From contig CBDDOO010000001.1 in assembly GCA_965231905.1 (NCBI GenBank), positions 930,001 through 994,000 of the forward strand: 64,000 bases of DNA, given 5' to 3'. The notes beneath the pieces are model-generated. The model did not search any database, had not been told where the DNA came from, and was given only the letters and a program-made list of their open reading frames with translations. Positions 44,148 to 52,875 of this stretch are shown piece after piece; the stretch's first letter is position 1; each line of letters opens with the position of its first letter. The DNA comes from G963663315 sp965231905. Lineage in GTDB: Bacteria; Pseudomonadota; Gammaproteobacteria; Arenicellales; Poriferihabitantaceae. The position numbers and the translations under genes are program-made.

Positions 44148-45662
44148 TCATTTTCTCCAACGCCATTGCAATCCGGGACACATCCAGCCAGGCCCTGGCC
44201 GTGGAATCCTGTAGCGTTTCCATCTTTCTCTAACGTTTTCAACGAGTTTCAATTCGTTTTTCAACTCATCCGCCAGTTGATGGATGGTTTCAGGCAATGG
44301 CTGATTCAGGGGTTCAATTTCATTCAATGCCGCTTGTATGCAGGTCATGGCGTGGCCGGCATCCTGCCGGAGTCCTTCCACCAGTTCGGCAATTTCATTC
44401 GATGCGTGTGCCGAGCGTTCCGCCAGGAGCCGGATTTCTTCAGCAGTTCCCGCGAAGCCCTGGTCCGTTTCTGCCCAATCCGCTTGTATGGAGGCGTTCA
44501 GCGATAACGTGTGGGTTTGTTCGATTGTATCCCGGATCGAAGTAACGGCGTCCTGGATTTGCAGGCATCCTTCAACCAGTCGCTGCAGATGATTGCCGGT
44601 TTCCTGTATCTGATTACGCGCCGTGTCCATCCCCTGCATCGTATCCCGGACTGCGTCCATTCCCTGTTGCGCGAGTTTTGCGCGTTCCCGGATATGCGGC
44701 GTTGACCCGGTCGCCGATTCACGGATTCTGTGAATCCCGTCCGACAAATTCGTTATGTCATCGGCACAACCTGAAATTTCCCCGGACTGGGAAGCGCGAT
44801 GGGTCTTTAACCGGATCATGAACTCTTCTGTTTTTGCCGCGGTTTGCGAGATCTCGCCCGCGGCCCGCCTGATTCCGGTAACCAGACCGCGCATCTTGCC
44901 GACCGCGCTGTTGATCGAATGTGCGGCCGGGGCCGTGATATCGCCGGTCACCTGGGCTTTTACAGTCAGGTCACCCTGGGCCAGTCCCTCTGTTTCATCC
45001 AGCAATCGGGTCAGCGCCAGTCTCGTGTTTCTGGAATCACCCAGCACGGACCAAAACAATCCGCCCAGGGACAACAGCGCGATACCGCCCGATATGAATG
45101 ACAATGTCCGCTCCGTCATTACAGCCCCGGGTTTCAACTGACCCTGCAGATTGTAGGTGAGGTCGGCGATGGCATTGCTGACGGCGATCACATTGTTGAC
45201 AGAACTGCGAACTGAAGAAGGGTCAAATGCTTCGGCGCCGGTGAACAGATTATCCAGGTCCGGACCTGTTTTACCCAATGCCTGTCCAATTCGCTCCACC
45301 CCGACCGTGACCGACTCCGGGACCGGGCTGTTTCGCGGGTCGTCGGCCTTCAGAATGGTCGACATGAATTGCGGGTGAATCCGCCAGTTGTCCTTTGAGG
45401 CCAGCTGGGACAGGCTCGTGTTGATCCGGTCTATCAGGGCATCGGTCCGTTCAGACGACCCTGCTTTTCCGGTGAATCTTCCGGTCAGCCTTGTGGTTAC
45501 CGCCTGCAACGACTGATGCCCGAGTTCACGGATGTCCGCGTCCAGTTGCGAACGAACCGCGTTCAATCGGGCGCGGCTCTCCGACCGGGCCATTTCCAGA
45601 CATTCAGAGTAGATCAGTGTCCCGACCGATACCAGCAGGACCAGTAGATAAACCTTCTTCAT
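44148..45662 (-). CDS. PilJ-like methyl-accepting chemotaxis protein, frameshifted near the 3' end
   Basis: A membrane receptor of the type IV pilus (Pil-Chp) class: helix 1 at residues 1-18, a periplasmic region of about 160 residues, helix 2 about 188-208, a HAMP-like segment (LDETEGLAQGDLTVKAQVTGDI) and a cytoplasmic coiled coil. The signalling tip is degenerate: QTHTLSLNASIQADWAET where the family has QTNLLALNAAIEAARAGE. The last 27 residues of this frame are Arg/Trp/Pro-rich and unlike a receptor. One base inserted in the A-run at 44225-44227 (minus strand) restores a frame reading METLQDSTARAWLDVSRIAM and ending GGFRMPE..., as in PilJ, with a stop at 44074-44076, four bases before the next start. 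The break is either a real one-base deletion or a sequencing error. Confidence 0.8.
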   Translation of the reverse strand: MKKVYLLVLLVSVGTLIYSECLEMARSESRARLNAVRSQLDADIRELGHQSLQAVTTRLTGRFTGKAGSSERTDALIDRINTSLSQLASKDNWRIHPQFMSTILKADDPRNSPVPESVTVGVERIGQALGKTGPDLDNLFTGAEAFDPSSVRSSVNNVIAVSNAIADLTYNLQGQLKPGAVMTERTLSFISGGIALLSLGGLFWSVLGDSRNTRLALTRLLDETEGLAQGDLTVKAQVTGDITAPAAHSINSAVGKMRGLVTGIRRAAGEISQTAAKTEEFMIRLKTHRASQSGEISGCADDITNLSDGIHRIRESATGSTPHIRERAKLAQQGMDAVRDTMQGMDTARNQIQETGNHLQRLVEGCLQIQDAVTSIRDTIEQTHTLSLNASIQADWAETDQGFAGTAEEIRLLAERSAHASNEIAELVEGLRQDAGHAMTCIQAALNEIEPLNQPLPETIHQLADELKNELKLVENVRERWKRYRIPRPGPGWMCPGLQWRWRK

Positions 45663-45665
45663 CCT

Positions 45666-46223
45666 TCAATAAAGTCCGATTTGCACAAAGTCGCGGGAGC
45701 CGCACAGCGCCTCGACATCAACCACCCCCCACGGCTGCCCCTGATCCACCACCACCCGGTTCAGGTACGGCGCCAGAGCCGCATGAAATTGTCCGCAATC
45801 ACCCAGAGGCAACGCGGATGAAAATGATTTTACACGGATACGGCCAGCGATCAACAAGGCGCTTTTCAGTCCGGCGTCAGGGAGCGCCAGCAGATTGCAG
45901 GTTGGAGTGGCAGGTGTCGATGCCAGACCGATAAACGCGGCAAAATCCACTACGGTGTAAATCTCGCCGTGAATGCTCTGCATCCCCCGGACCCAGTCCT
46001 TGGCCATTGGCACAGGAGACAGCTCACGAACCGACACGATTTCGAACCCGTCTGAGCAAGGCATCGCAAGGCTCAACTGCCCGACGTTGAAGACAAACCC
46101 CCGCCATGTCCCGGTCCGGGGTTCAGGTTCCCCGGACGTTCGATTGTCCGGACGCTCCCGTTCCGGCGCCTGATGCCCTCCCCGGATATGATCGGCTGCC
46201 TGGTTGTCTTCGGTTGCAATCAT
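45666..46223 (-). CDS. CheW/PilI-like chemotaxis adaptor
   Basis: 185 residues from MIATEDNQAADHIRGG. A longer frame to 46382 exists, but it crosses the guaB start and its leader is not protein-like. After about 50 polar residues there is a CheW-like beta domain: WRGFVFNVGQLSLAMPCSDGFEIVSV, WVRGMQSIHGEIYTVVDFAAFIGL, then LLALPDAGLKSALLIAGRI. CheW proteins tie receptors to the CheA kinase. It is first in the order PilI-PilJ-ChpA, matching the Pil-Chp cluster, with the PilJ-like start three bases beyond its stop. No PilG, PilH, methyltransferase or methylesterase gene is nearby. Confidence 0.8.
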   Translation of the reverse strand: MIATEDNQAADHIRGGHQAPERERPDNRTSGEPEPRTGTWRGFVFNVGQLSLAMPCSDGFEIVSVRELSPVPMAKDWVRGMQSIHGEIYTVVDFAAFIGLASTPATPTCNLLALPDAGLKSALLIAGRIRVKSFSSALPLGDCGQFHAALAPYLNRVVVDQGQPWGVVDVEALCGSRDFVQIGLY

Positions 46224-46327
46224 GATCGGGATGGCCGGCGCCTTAAGGTCTTGTCGTGAACCGGAATTATAGCAAATTTTAATCGGGGTTGTTTCTAACC
46301 CAAGTCCGCTTACGGTACAATCCGTAG

Positions 46328-47797
46328 ATGGAACCCATTGATCTGGCGCTGACCTTCGACGACATTCTGCTGCTCCCGGCAAAGTCCGAAATACTGCCGC
46401 GGGACGCGCGTCTCGAAACCCGTTTCACCCGTAATCTGAACATCAATATCCCGCTGGTATCGGCGGCCATGGATACCGTCACCGGGGCGAATATGGCCAT
46501 CAGCCTTGCCCAGGAGGGCGGTGTCGGCGTCATCCACCGGAATATGACGCCAACCGAACAGGCGCGGGAAGTCACCCGCGTCAAGAAATATGAAAGCGGA
46601 GTCATAACCGACCCGGTCACGGTGGAAAAGTCCGCCAGCGTGAATCATGTGCTGGGCCTGATGACCCGATACAACATCTCCGGGGTCCCGGTTGTGGACG
46701 GGGCGAGAGTGATCGGTATCGTGACCAGCCGTGATCTGCGTTTTGAGAAGAATATGGAGACCCCGGTCAGTCAGGTCATGACCCCCGAAGACAGGCTGGT
46801 CACGGTAACGGAAGGAGCGACTTCCGACCAGATTCAACAGCTTCTGCACCAGCGCCGGATTGAAAAGGTATTGGTCGTGGGCGCTGGAAATACCCTGAAA
46901 GGACTGGTCACGGTCAAGGATATCCAGAAATCCACTGACTTTCCCCGTGCCTGCAAGGACAACCAGGGCCGGTTGCTGGTAGCGGCGGCGGTCGGTGTGG
47001 GCGTGGATTCGGATGAAAGGGTGGAATGTCTGGTCAACGCGGGCGTGGACGCGATTGTGGTGGATACCGCCCATGGTCATTCGAGGGGCGTGATTGATCG
47101 GGTCAAATGGATCAAGCGATTCAGCGGCGACGTACAGGTCATTGGCGGCAATATCGCAACCGCCGAAGCGGCGCGTGACCTGGTTGACGCCGGCGCGGAC
47201 GCGGTCAAGGTCGGAATCGGGCCGGGTTCGATCTGCACCACCCGGATTGTGGCCGGGGTCGGCGTCCCGCAGGTGCATGCGATTCAGGAAGTATCCCGGG
47301 CGCTGGCAGGCTCCGGCGTCCCGTTTATCGCCGACGGTGGTATTCGATTTTCCGGGGACCTCGCCAAATGTATCGCCTGTGGAGCGAATTGTGTCATGGT
47401 AGGCAGTATCCTGGCGGGAACCGATGAGGCGCCGGGTGAGATTGAAATCTACCAGGGCCGATCCTACAAGTCTTATCGCGGGATGGGGTCACTGGGCGCG
47501 ATGCAGAAAGGCTCCAGGGACCGGTATTTCCAGGACGGGGTTGACAGCGCGGACAAGTTTGTCCCTGAAGGCATTGAAGGCCGCGTGCCTTACAAGGGGC
47601 CGATGGTGAATGTGGTTCATCAACTGATGGGAGGATTGCGCGCCAGCATGGGATACACCGGCAGCGCCGCCATTGATGATATGAGAACGAATACCAGACT
47701 GATTCGAATCACCAACGCCGGCATGCGGGAAAGTCATGTGCATGATGTTTCCATCGTCAAGGAAGCGCCCAACTATCAAATCACCCGGACTGACTGA
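46328..47797 (+). CDS. guaB: Inosine-5'-monophosphate dehydrogenase
   Basis: Converts IMP to XMP, the rate-limiting step of GMP synthesis. 489 residues with the TIM-barrel start FDDILLLPAKSEILP (residues 10-24), two CBS domains at about 93-205, and the catalytic loop GIGPGSICTTRIVAG with Cys303. Length is normal. No clear ribosome binding site precedes the ATG; a TACAAT seven bases upstream of it might be a -10 box of a near-leaderless transcript, which is speculative. It is followed 69 bases later by guaA. Confidence 0.97.
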   Translation: MEPIDLALTFDDILLLPAKSEILPRDARLETRFTRNLNINIPLVSAAMDTVTGANMAISLAQEGGVGVIHRNMTPTEQAREVTRVKKYESGVITDPVTVEKSASVNHVLGLMTRYNISGVPVVDGARVIGIVTSRDLRFEKNMETPVSQVMTPEDRLVTVTEGATSDQIQQLLHQRRIEKVLVVGAGNTLKGLVTVKDIQKSTDFPRACKDNQGRLLVAAAVGVGVDSDERVECLVNAGVDAIVVDTAHGHSRGVIDRVKWIKRFSGDVQVIGGNIATAEAARDLVDAGADAVKVGIGPGSICTTRIVAGVGVPQVHAIQEVSRALAGSGVPFIADGGIRFSGDLAKCIACGANCVMVGSILAGTDEAPGEIEIYQGRSYKSYRGMGSLGAMQKGSRDRYFQDGVDSADKFVPEGIEGRVPYKGPMVNVVHQLMGGLRASMGYTGSAAIDDMRTNTRLIRITNAGMRESHVHDVSIVKEAPNYQITRTD

Positions 47798-47866
47798 TTG
47801 CGCCTGAGTCCGGCAATATGGCGATTTGAAGATTGAACATGATCCGGTTTGCGAGGATTTGACCCA

Positions 47867-49438
47867 ATGCCCGGCTTCCAGGACCCTCACCGGCAAAAAA
47901 TCCTGATCCTCGATTTCGGGGCGCAATATACGCAGTTAATCGGTCGATGCATCCGGGAACTCGGGGTTTACTGCGAGATTTTCCCGTACCATGCCGATGC
48001 AGAGGAAATCCGGCAATTCGCTCCCCAGGGTATCGTCCTGTCGGGCAGCCATGCCTCAGTCTGGCAGGATTCAGATACCCGCGCCCCCGACATCATATTT
48101 GAAGCGGGCTGGCCGATACTGGGTATTTGTTACGGCATGCAGACTCTGGTCACCCAACTCGGCGGCTCGGTGGAAATAGCGGATCGTCATGAGTATGGGC
48201 AGGCCCTGGTCGATACCGTGCACCTGAGCCGATTGTGCGGCCCCGCTGACCAGGAACTGTCGGTCTGGATGAGTCACGGCGATCAGGTGACCCGATTGCC
48301 GGACGGATTCGAGGTCATCGGCAGGACGGCCACCTGTCCCTTCGCCATCATTGCGGATGAAAGCAGAAGCTACTATGGCGTGCAGTTCCATCCTGAAGTC
48401 ACCCATACTACCGAAGGCAAGGCAATGCTGTCCCGGTTTGTCCATCAAATCTGCGGCTGTGGTTCTGACTGGGTTCCGGCCAACATTATCGAAAGCCAGG
48501 TGCAATGGATTCGCGACCAGGTGGGTGAGACGGAAGTGATTCTGGGGCTGTCAGGTGGGGTGGACTCCTCTGTGGTTGCCGCATTGCTGAATACGGCGAT
48601 CGGCGACCAACTGACCTGTATATTCATAGATACCGGGTTGCTCCGGCAGGGTGAAGGCGATCAGGTGATGCGGACGTTCGCCAGCTTCATGGGGATCAAG
48701 GTGATCCGGGTGGACGCCGGCGAGGAGTTTTTCGACCGGCTCCGGGGAGTGACTGACCCGGAACGAAAACGCAAGATCATCGGCAACCTGTTCGTGGAAA
48801 TATTCCAGCGTATCGCCCGCCGGATCGGCAATGCCAAATGGCTGGCCCAGGGCACCATTTACCCGGATGTGATCGAATCCGCCGGGAGTCGGAGCGCCGG
48901 CAAATCGGCGCAAGCGAAGGTCATCAAGTCCCATCATAATGTAGGCGGCCTGCCGGAAGACATGTCCCTGAAACTGCTTGAACCGTTGCGCGAACTGTTC
49001 AAGGATGAGGTGCGCAGGATCGGCGTGGAGTTGGGGCTTCTGGATCAAATGATTAACCGTCATCCTTTCCCCGGTCCGGGGCTGGCTGTCAGGATATTGG
49101 GCGAGGTCAAGGAGCAATATGCAGAAATCCTGCGTCAGGCCGACGCCATTTTCCTGGATGAACTGCGCCAGGCCGGTCTGTACGAAAAAACCAGCCAGGC
49201 CTTTGCCGTGTTTCTGCCGGTGAAATCGGTCGGTGTGGTTGGCGATAACCGGGCCTATGAATACGTCATCGCGCTTCGCGCCGTTGAAACCACCGACTTC
49301 ATGACCGCGAACTGGGCGCATCTCCCTTACCCTGCGCTGGAATCCGTTTCCAACAGAATCATCAACGAAGTGCGCGGCGTCAGCCGGGTCACCTACGATA
49401 TTTCCGGCAAGCCTCCGGCTACTATTGAGTGGGAGTGA
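47867..49438 (+). CDS. guaA: GMP synthase (glutamine-hydrolysing)
   Basis: Aminates XMP to GMP using glutamine and ATP. 523 residues from MPGFQDPHRQKILILDFGAQ; GAGG 10 bases upstream supports this ATG over the TTG at 47849. The N-terminal glutamine amidotransferase has GICYGMQ with nucleophile Cys88 and FHPEVTHT. The synthetase domain has the P-loop GLSGGVDSSV, and the dimerisation domain ends PPATIEWE, as in other GuaA proteins. The accessory island begins immediately after its stop. Confidence 0.97.
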   Translation: MPGFQDPHRQKILILDFGAQYTQLIGRCIRELGVYCEIFPYHADAEEIRQFAPQGIVLSGSHASVWQDSDTRAPDIIFEAGWPILGICYGMQTLVTQLGGSVEIADRHEYGQALVDTVHLSRLCGPADQELSVWMSHGDQVTRLPDGFEVIGRTATCPFAIIADESRSYYGVQFHPEVTHTTEGKAMLSRFVHQICGCGSDWVPANIIESQVQWIRDQVGETEVILGLSGGVDSSVVAALLNTAIGDQLTCIFIDTGLLRQGEGDQVMRTFASFMGIKVIRVDAGEEFFDRLRGVTDPERKRKIIGNLFVEIFQRIARRIGNAKWLAQGTIYPDVIESAGSRSAGKSAQAKVIKSHHNVGGLPEDMSLKLLEPLRELFKDEVRRIGVELGLLDQMINRHPFPGPGLAVRILGEVKEQYAEILRQADAIFLDELRQAGLYEKTSQAFAVFLPVKSVGVVGDNRAYEYVIALRAVETTDFMTANWAHLPYPALESVSNRIINEVRGVSRVTYDISGKPPATIEWE

Positions 49439-49483
49439 TGCCTTGACGCCCTACAGTCCACCACATCGGCGCCACGAACTGAC

Positions 49484-49697
49484 GGGCAAGGGCACGGTCA
49501 TTATCACGCCTGAAACCGCTATCAAGCTGGAGCGCGCTCTGGGTATGCCAGTCGAGTACTGGCTCAATCTGGATGCCCACTACCAGGAGACCCGAGCGCG
49601 GTTGGCGGAAGAGGTTCAGCTGGAAAAAGACCTCGGCTGGCTCAAACGTATACCCGTCAACGCTGACCGGAATGGTCTTCAAGGTGGTCCGAGGTGA
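49484..49697 (+). pseudogene. HigA-type antitoxin remnant
   Basis: About 70 residues (GKGTVIITPETAIKLERALG, then PVEYWLNLDAHYQETRARL) match the middle and C-terminal half of HigA-family XRE antitoxins. The start of the helix-turn-helix is missing, and the frame begins inside the guaA end. No higB-like toxin is adjacent. Probably a decayed addiction module at the edge of the island. Confidence 0.65.
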
Positions 49698-49751
49698 GGG
49701 ATTCTGGAGATCGATACCAATACTTTTGAGTCGCAGGTTTAAAAGATAGCA

Positions 49752-51410
49752 TTGGCTTACATAATTCCCTCGGACATCTCACGTCTTGCCCTTTCCGGCG
49801 TTCATCGCTCGGAGCTTGACACGCTGCGTGCATTAAAAACATCTCTTCCGAATGATTTTACGGTTTTCCACGGGGTTCACTGGTCACGGGAGTATGAGGC
49901 ATGGACGCATTTTGGAGAAATAGATTTCGTCGTACTGAATCGGGCTGGAGAAGTCCTTTTCATAGAACAGAAGAACGGTGGGCTGGAAGAAACAGAGCAA
50001 GGGCTCGTTAAACGATATGGTACTGACGAGAAGAATGTCGCCCGGCAGGTTCACCGATCCATTGATAAGGTGCGTGAAAAATTCAACTGGCTGAACGGCA
50101 AAAACCGAAGTCTCGTCGTCGATTATCTTATTTACTGTCCTGACTATCAGGTCAAACAGGTCAATGCAGCCGGGCTCAATGCTGAGCGTATCGTAGATGC
50201 CGCTGCAAAAGATGGTTTGTCAAAACGAATACAGGCATTACTGAGTCCCGGCAAGAAAATGCGTGACGGTTGGTATGAACAGGTTGAGGATTTCTTTTAT
50301 CAAACGTTTGACCTTGTACCCGATATACATACCCATATCGGCTCACAGGAAAAGCAGTTCGTGCGTCAAAGCGGGGGTCTGGCAGATATTCTGACCAATC
50401 TCGAGATGGAGCCATTCCGGCTCAAGATCTCAGGTGCGGCTGGAAGTGGCAAGAGTCTGTTCGCCAGGAGGTTCCTGGATCGTGAGGTATCCGCAAACCG
50501 AAAAGTCTTGCTGATTTGTTATAACCGGCCGTTGGCTGATCGCATCAGGGAAAGCGTTGGCGATGCGGGAAAGGTCAGTACGTTTTACGGTTTTTGCGAT
50601 GAATTCTTGCAATCTCTCGGACAGAAATTGGACTTCTCGTCGATGAAGACGGATCCGGGGTTCTGGCAGCGTGTACAGGAACAGGTGTTGGTCCATGAAA
50701 TTGGAGAGGAAAGTAAATATGACACGCTGATCGTCGATGAAGGTCAGGATTTTGAGCAGGAATGGTTTGAGCTTATCCAGATATTCCTTCGTGAAAGCGC
50801 GAACATTCTCTGGCTGGAGGATGGTGACCAGAATCTGCAGGACAAGCCACCGGTATCTCTGGATGGGTTTGTTCGCTATAGCAGCAAAATCAACTACCGC
50901 TCTCCGGAGTCTATTACAAGATTTATCAAGGATACGTTGCCTATTCCGTTTGAGCAGGGTAATGACTTGCCGGGTCTGGATGTCGCTGTTCATGGCTATA
51001 TAGATGCTGATGAGCAGCCAAAAATTGTAGGAAAGATCATTCATCAGTTGATGCGCCATGGTTTTACACGTGATGACATTGTAGTGATCACGTGTCGGGG
51101 CGCGCAGAGTTCCGTATTCAGTCAATGTGATCAGGTCGGTGGTGTGGGTCTGCGGCATTTCACCGGTGAGTACGATGAGGACGGACGTCAGGTAATGACA
51201 GAGGGTCAACTGATGTTCGACAGCGTTTATCGATTCAAGGGGCAAGAGGCGCCCGCTGTGATTCTGGTGGATGTAGATCCGAATACAGAATACCTGACGC
51301 GCGCTGAAAGAATACTGTTTTGCGGAATGACTCGAGCGACAGTCCGGCTTGAACTGTTAGTGAACAGTGAGAACGAATACAACAGCCGGTTTCTCAGCGA
51401 ACACAAATAG
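49752..51410 (+). CDS. NERD nuclease-SF1 helicase fusion, candidate defence protein
   Basis: 552 residues from a TTG start (weak purine tract upstream). The N-terminal 90 residues carry a NERD-type PD-(D/E)XK nuclease core: GEIDFVVLN with Asp58, then FIEQKNGG with Glu72 and Lys74. Residues 225-540 form a superfamily 1 helicase: Walker A GAAGSGKS (228-235), Walker B VDEGQD (328-333), a NYRSPESITRFI segment (motif IV-like), YRFKGQEAPAVILVD (motif V) and FCGMTRATVRLELLV (motif VI). Nuclease-helicase fusions of this plan occur in defence islands (for example Nhi), but NERD-helicases also have unassigned roles. Its place beside toxin-antitoxin, Fic and IS genes supports, without proving, an anti-phage or anti-plasmid role. 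Confidence 0.82.
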   Translation: MAYIIPSDISRLALSGVHRSELDTLRALKTSLPNDFTVFHGVHWSREYEAWTHFGEIDFVVLNRAGEVLFIEQKNGGLEETEQGLVKRYGTDEKNVARQVHRSIDKVREKFNWLNGKNRSLVVDYLIYCPDYQVKQVNAAGLNAERIVDAAAKDGLSKRIQALLSPGKKMRDGWYEQVEDFFYQTFDLVPDIHTHIGSQEKQFVRQSGGLADILTNLEMEPFRLKISGAAGSGKSLFARRFLDREVSANRKVLLICYNRPLADRIRESVGDAGKVSTFYGFCDEFLQSLGQKLDFSSMKTDPGFWQRVQEQVLVHEIGEESKYDTLIVDEGQDFEQEWFELIQIFLRESANILWLEDGDQNLQDKPPVSLDGFVRYSSKINYRSPESITRFIKDTLPIPFEQGNDLPGLDVAVHGYIDADEQPKIVGKIIHQLMRHGFTRDDIVVITCRGAQSSVFSQCDQVGGVGLRHFTGEYDEDGRQVMTEGQLMFDSVYRFKGQEAPAVILVDVDPNTEYLTRAERILFCGMTRATVRLELLVNSENEYNSRFLSEHK

Positions 51411-51523
51411 GAACCTGGCAGATAAAGAGAGAATAGTGTCTGGCCAAAACCTTCAATACCTATTGGTACCCGATGCTGGATCGCCTTGTAAACGCGAGCA
51501 ATCCGTTCGGTTGAGACATTAAA

Positions 51524-51542
51524 TATCCCTTGATCAGGGATA
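51524..51542. terminator. Possible terminator between the helicase and fic genes
   Basis: A perfect 7-bp stem TATCCCT/AGGGATA with a 5-base loop lies between the convergent helicase and fic stops. On the minus strand it is followed by TTTAAT. The stem is AT-rich and the U-tract short, so termination is only plausible. Confidence 0.35.
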
Positions 51543-51559
51543 ATTTGACGGGTGCACAA

Positions 51560-52875
51560 TCAGGCGCTTGATTTGTTCGGTCGATTGTAGTTATCTCTAA
51601 CAGCCTGTTCCATTGTCGCGAGTTCGTCATCGGTTAGAAACGCGAAATGTGATTCTCTCTTCCTCGCCGAAAGACGACTGTTGTTTTGTAGGCAGAGTTG
51701 GATGAAAAGATCAATGAGACGATCGGGCATGTCTACGATTTCCTGAATGGCCTGCCTGGTTCTGTCGTAATTCGCAAGAAAATCGAGTTCTTCCACAAGC
51801 TCGCGCTCAATGGTGAGTACGATGAAATCATACAGCGCCTCCGCTTGGGCGGTCATGTCAATATATCTGTAGAAATGATCGGTCTCACCCGGCACGGTCA
51901 TCTGGCCGAAATCGTCCATGTGGTATTCGGCCAACCGCATCAGTGGAATTGAGAACGCCTCCAGAGAGTGATCATAAAGCGCAGGATTTTTCTGCATAGC
52001 AGCGGAGACCGGGAACATGATTCCTTTCGGAACCACGCGGCGCAGGGACAGGATGTTGTGAATGAGAAAACGGTGAATACGGCCGTTGCCGTCCTCAAAG
52101 GGATGTATGAAGACGAAGCCATAGGAAATGGTAGCGGCGTGAATAATGGCGGGGACCGTGCCCTCCTTCATCATCTGGTGAGCGGTGATCAGTCCCTCCA
52201 TCAGGTCGTGGAGGTCGTCCGGTTTCGGGCAGATATAATGAACGAGTTGCTCTTGCCACGAAACGGTCTGACCTACGTAGTTTTGGTTGGTCCGGTAGTC
52301 CGGGTCCCGGAACCGGGGATCAACGATGCGGTTTTGCATATCAACCAGGAGAGACTTCTCGCAAAAATCCTTGTGCTCGGCCATTTCCAGCAAACTGATG
52401 AATTTCTCTGTCCGGGACACGCTTGGCTTGATGTGTTCGATTTCGAATGAGGATTTGGTCTCTTTGTTGTAGAGATAGTTGAGCGCTCGTCTGAGAAGTT
52501 TCGATGGATAGGATGTCACGACCTCTTCACATCGTTTTTTCAGGTCAATTTCTTCCATAGCGGCGAGTTTTTCGGTACGCCGGATGGTGGGGCAGAAATC
52601 TCTCCCACCAAGCAGGTTCTCGATGATCCGCTGACGCGGTATGCGGCGGCCGGGTGTTGTAGTGTGGTAACGACCCGGTTCCAGCAGTTCGATGTAATTC
52701 CCTATGGCCAGACCTGGCAGCGGGAGTTCCCTTCCGGTCAGGAATTCATATAGGAACCAGATTCTGCGAGCGTATTTGCCGGTCGGTTTTGAGCGAATCC
52801 AGGCGGCTATCTCGTCTGTTGGGGTCACGTTGAACAGGGTCGAAAGAAGCCCCAGGTTGACGCCATCATATTTAA
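51560..52875 (-). pseudogene. Fic family protein, 3' part, split by an IS5-family element
   Basis: About 436 codons of a Fic AMP-transferase. The catalytic motif HPFEDGNGRIHR is intact (His242-Arg253 counting from the GTG at 52828). Upstream, S127FEIEH resembles the class II inhibitory motif (S/T)xxxE(G/N) with His in place of Gly/Asn. The frame is open past the GTG back to the IS boundary, reading LKYDGVNLGLLSTLFN, and continues on the far side of the IS (54076-54283) once the IS and one TTAA copy are removed. Joined, the gene would encode about 507 residues. Fic enzymes modify target hydroxyls with AMP and often act as toxins. The 3' fragment could still be translated from the GTG, but without its N-terminal domain. 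Confidence 0.88.

Noticed and set aside
44148..44225. Programmed -1 frameshifting as the explanation of the pilJ-like break
   Set aside because: The site (GAGAAAGAT) does not fit a canonical slippery heptamer and no stimulatory hairpin or pseudoknot is evident; a deletion or read error is simpler.
46224..46382. Long N-terminus of the PilI-like protein
   Set aside because: It would overlap the guaB start and has no similarity to CheW leaders.
51411..51523. Possible short gene after the helicase (reading LAKTFNTYWYPMLDRLVNAS)
   Set aside because: It has no start codon or ribosome binding site and only about 24 codons; possibly a gene scrap, not reported as a feature.
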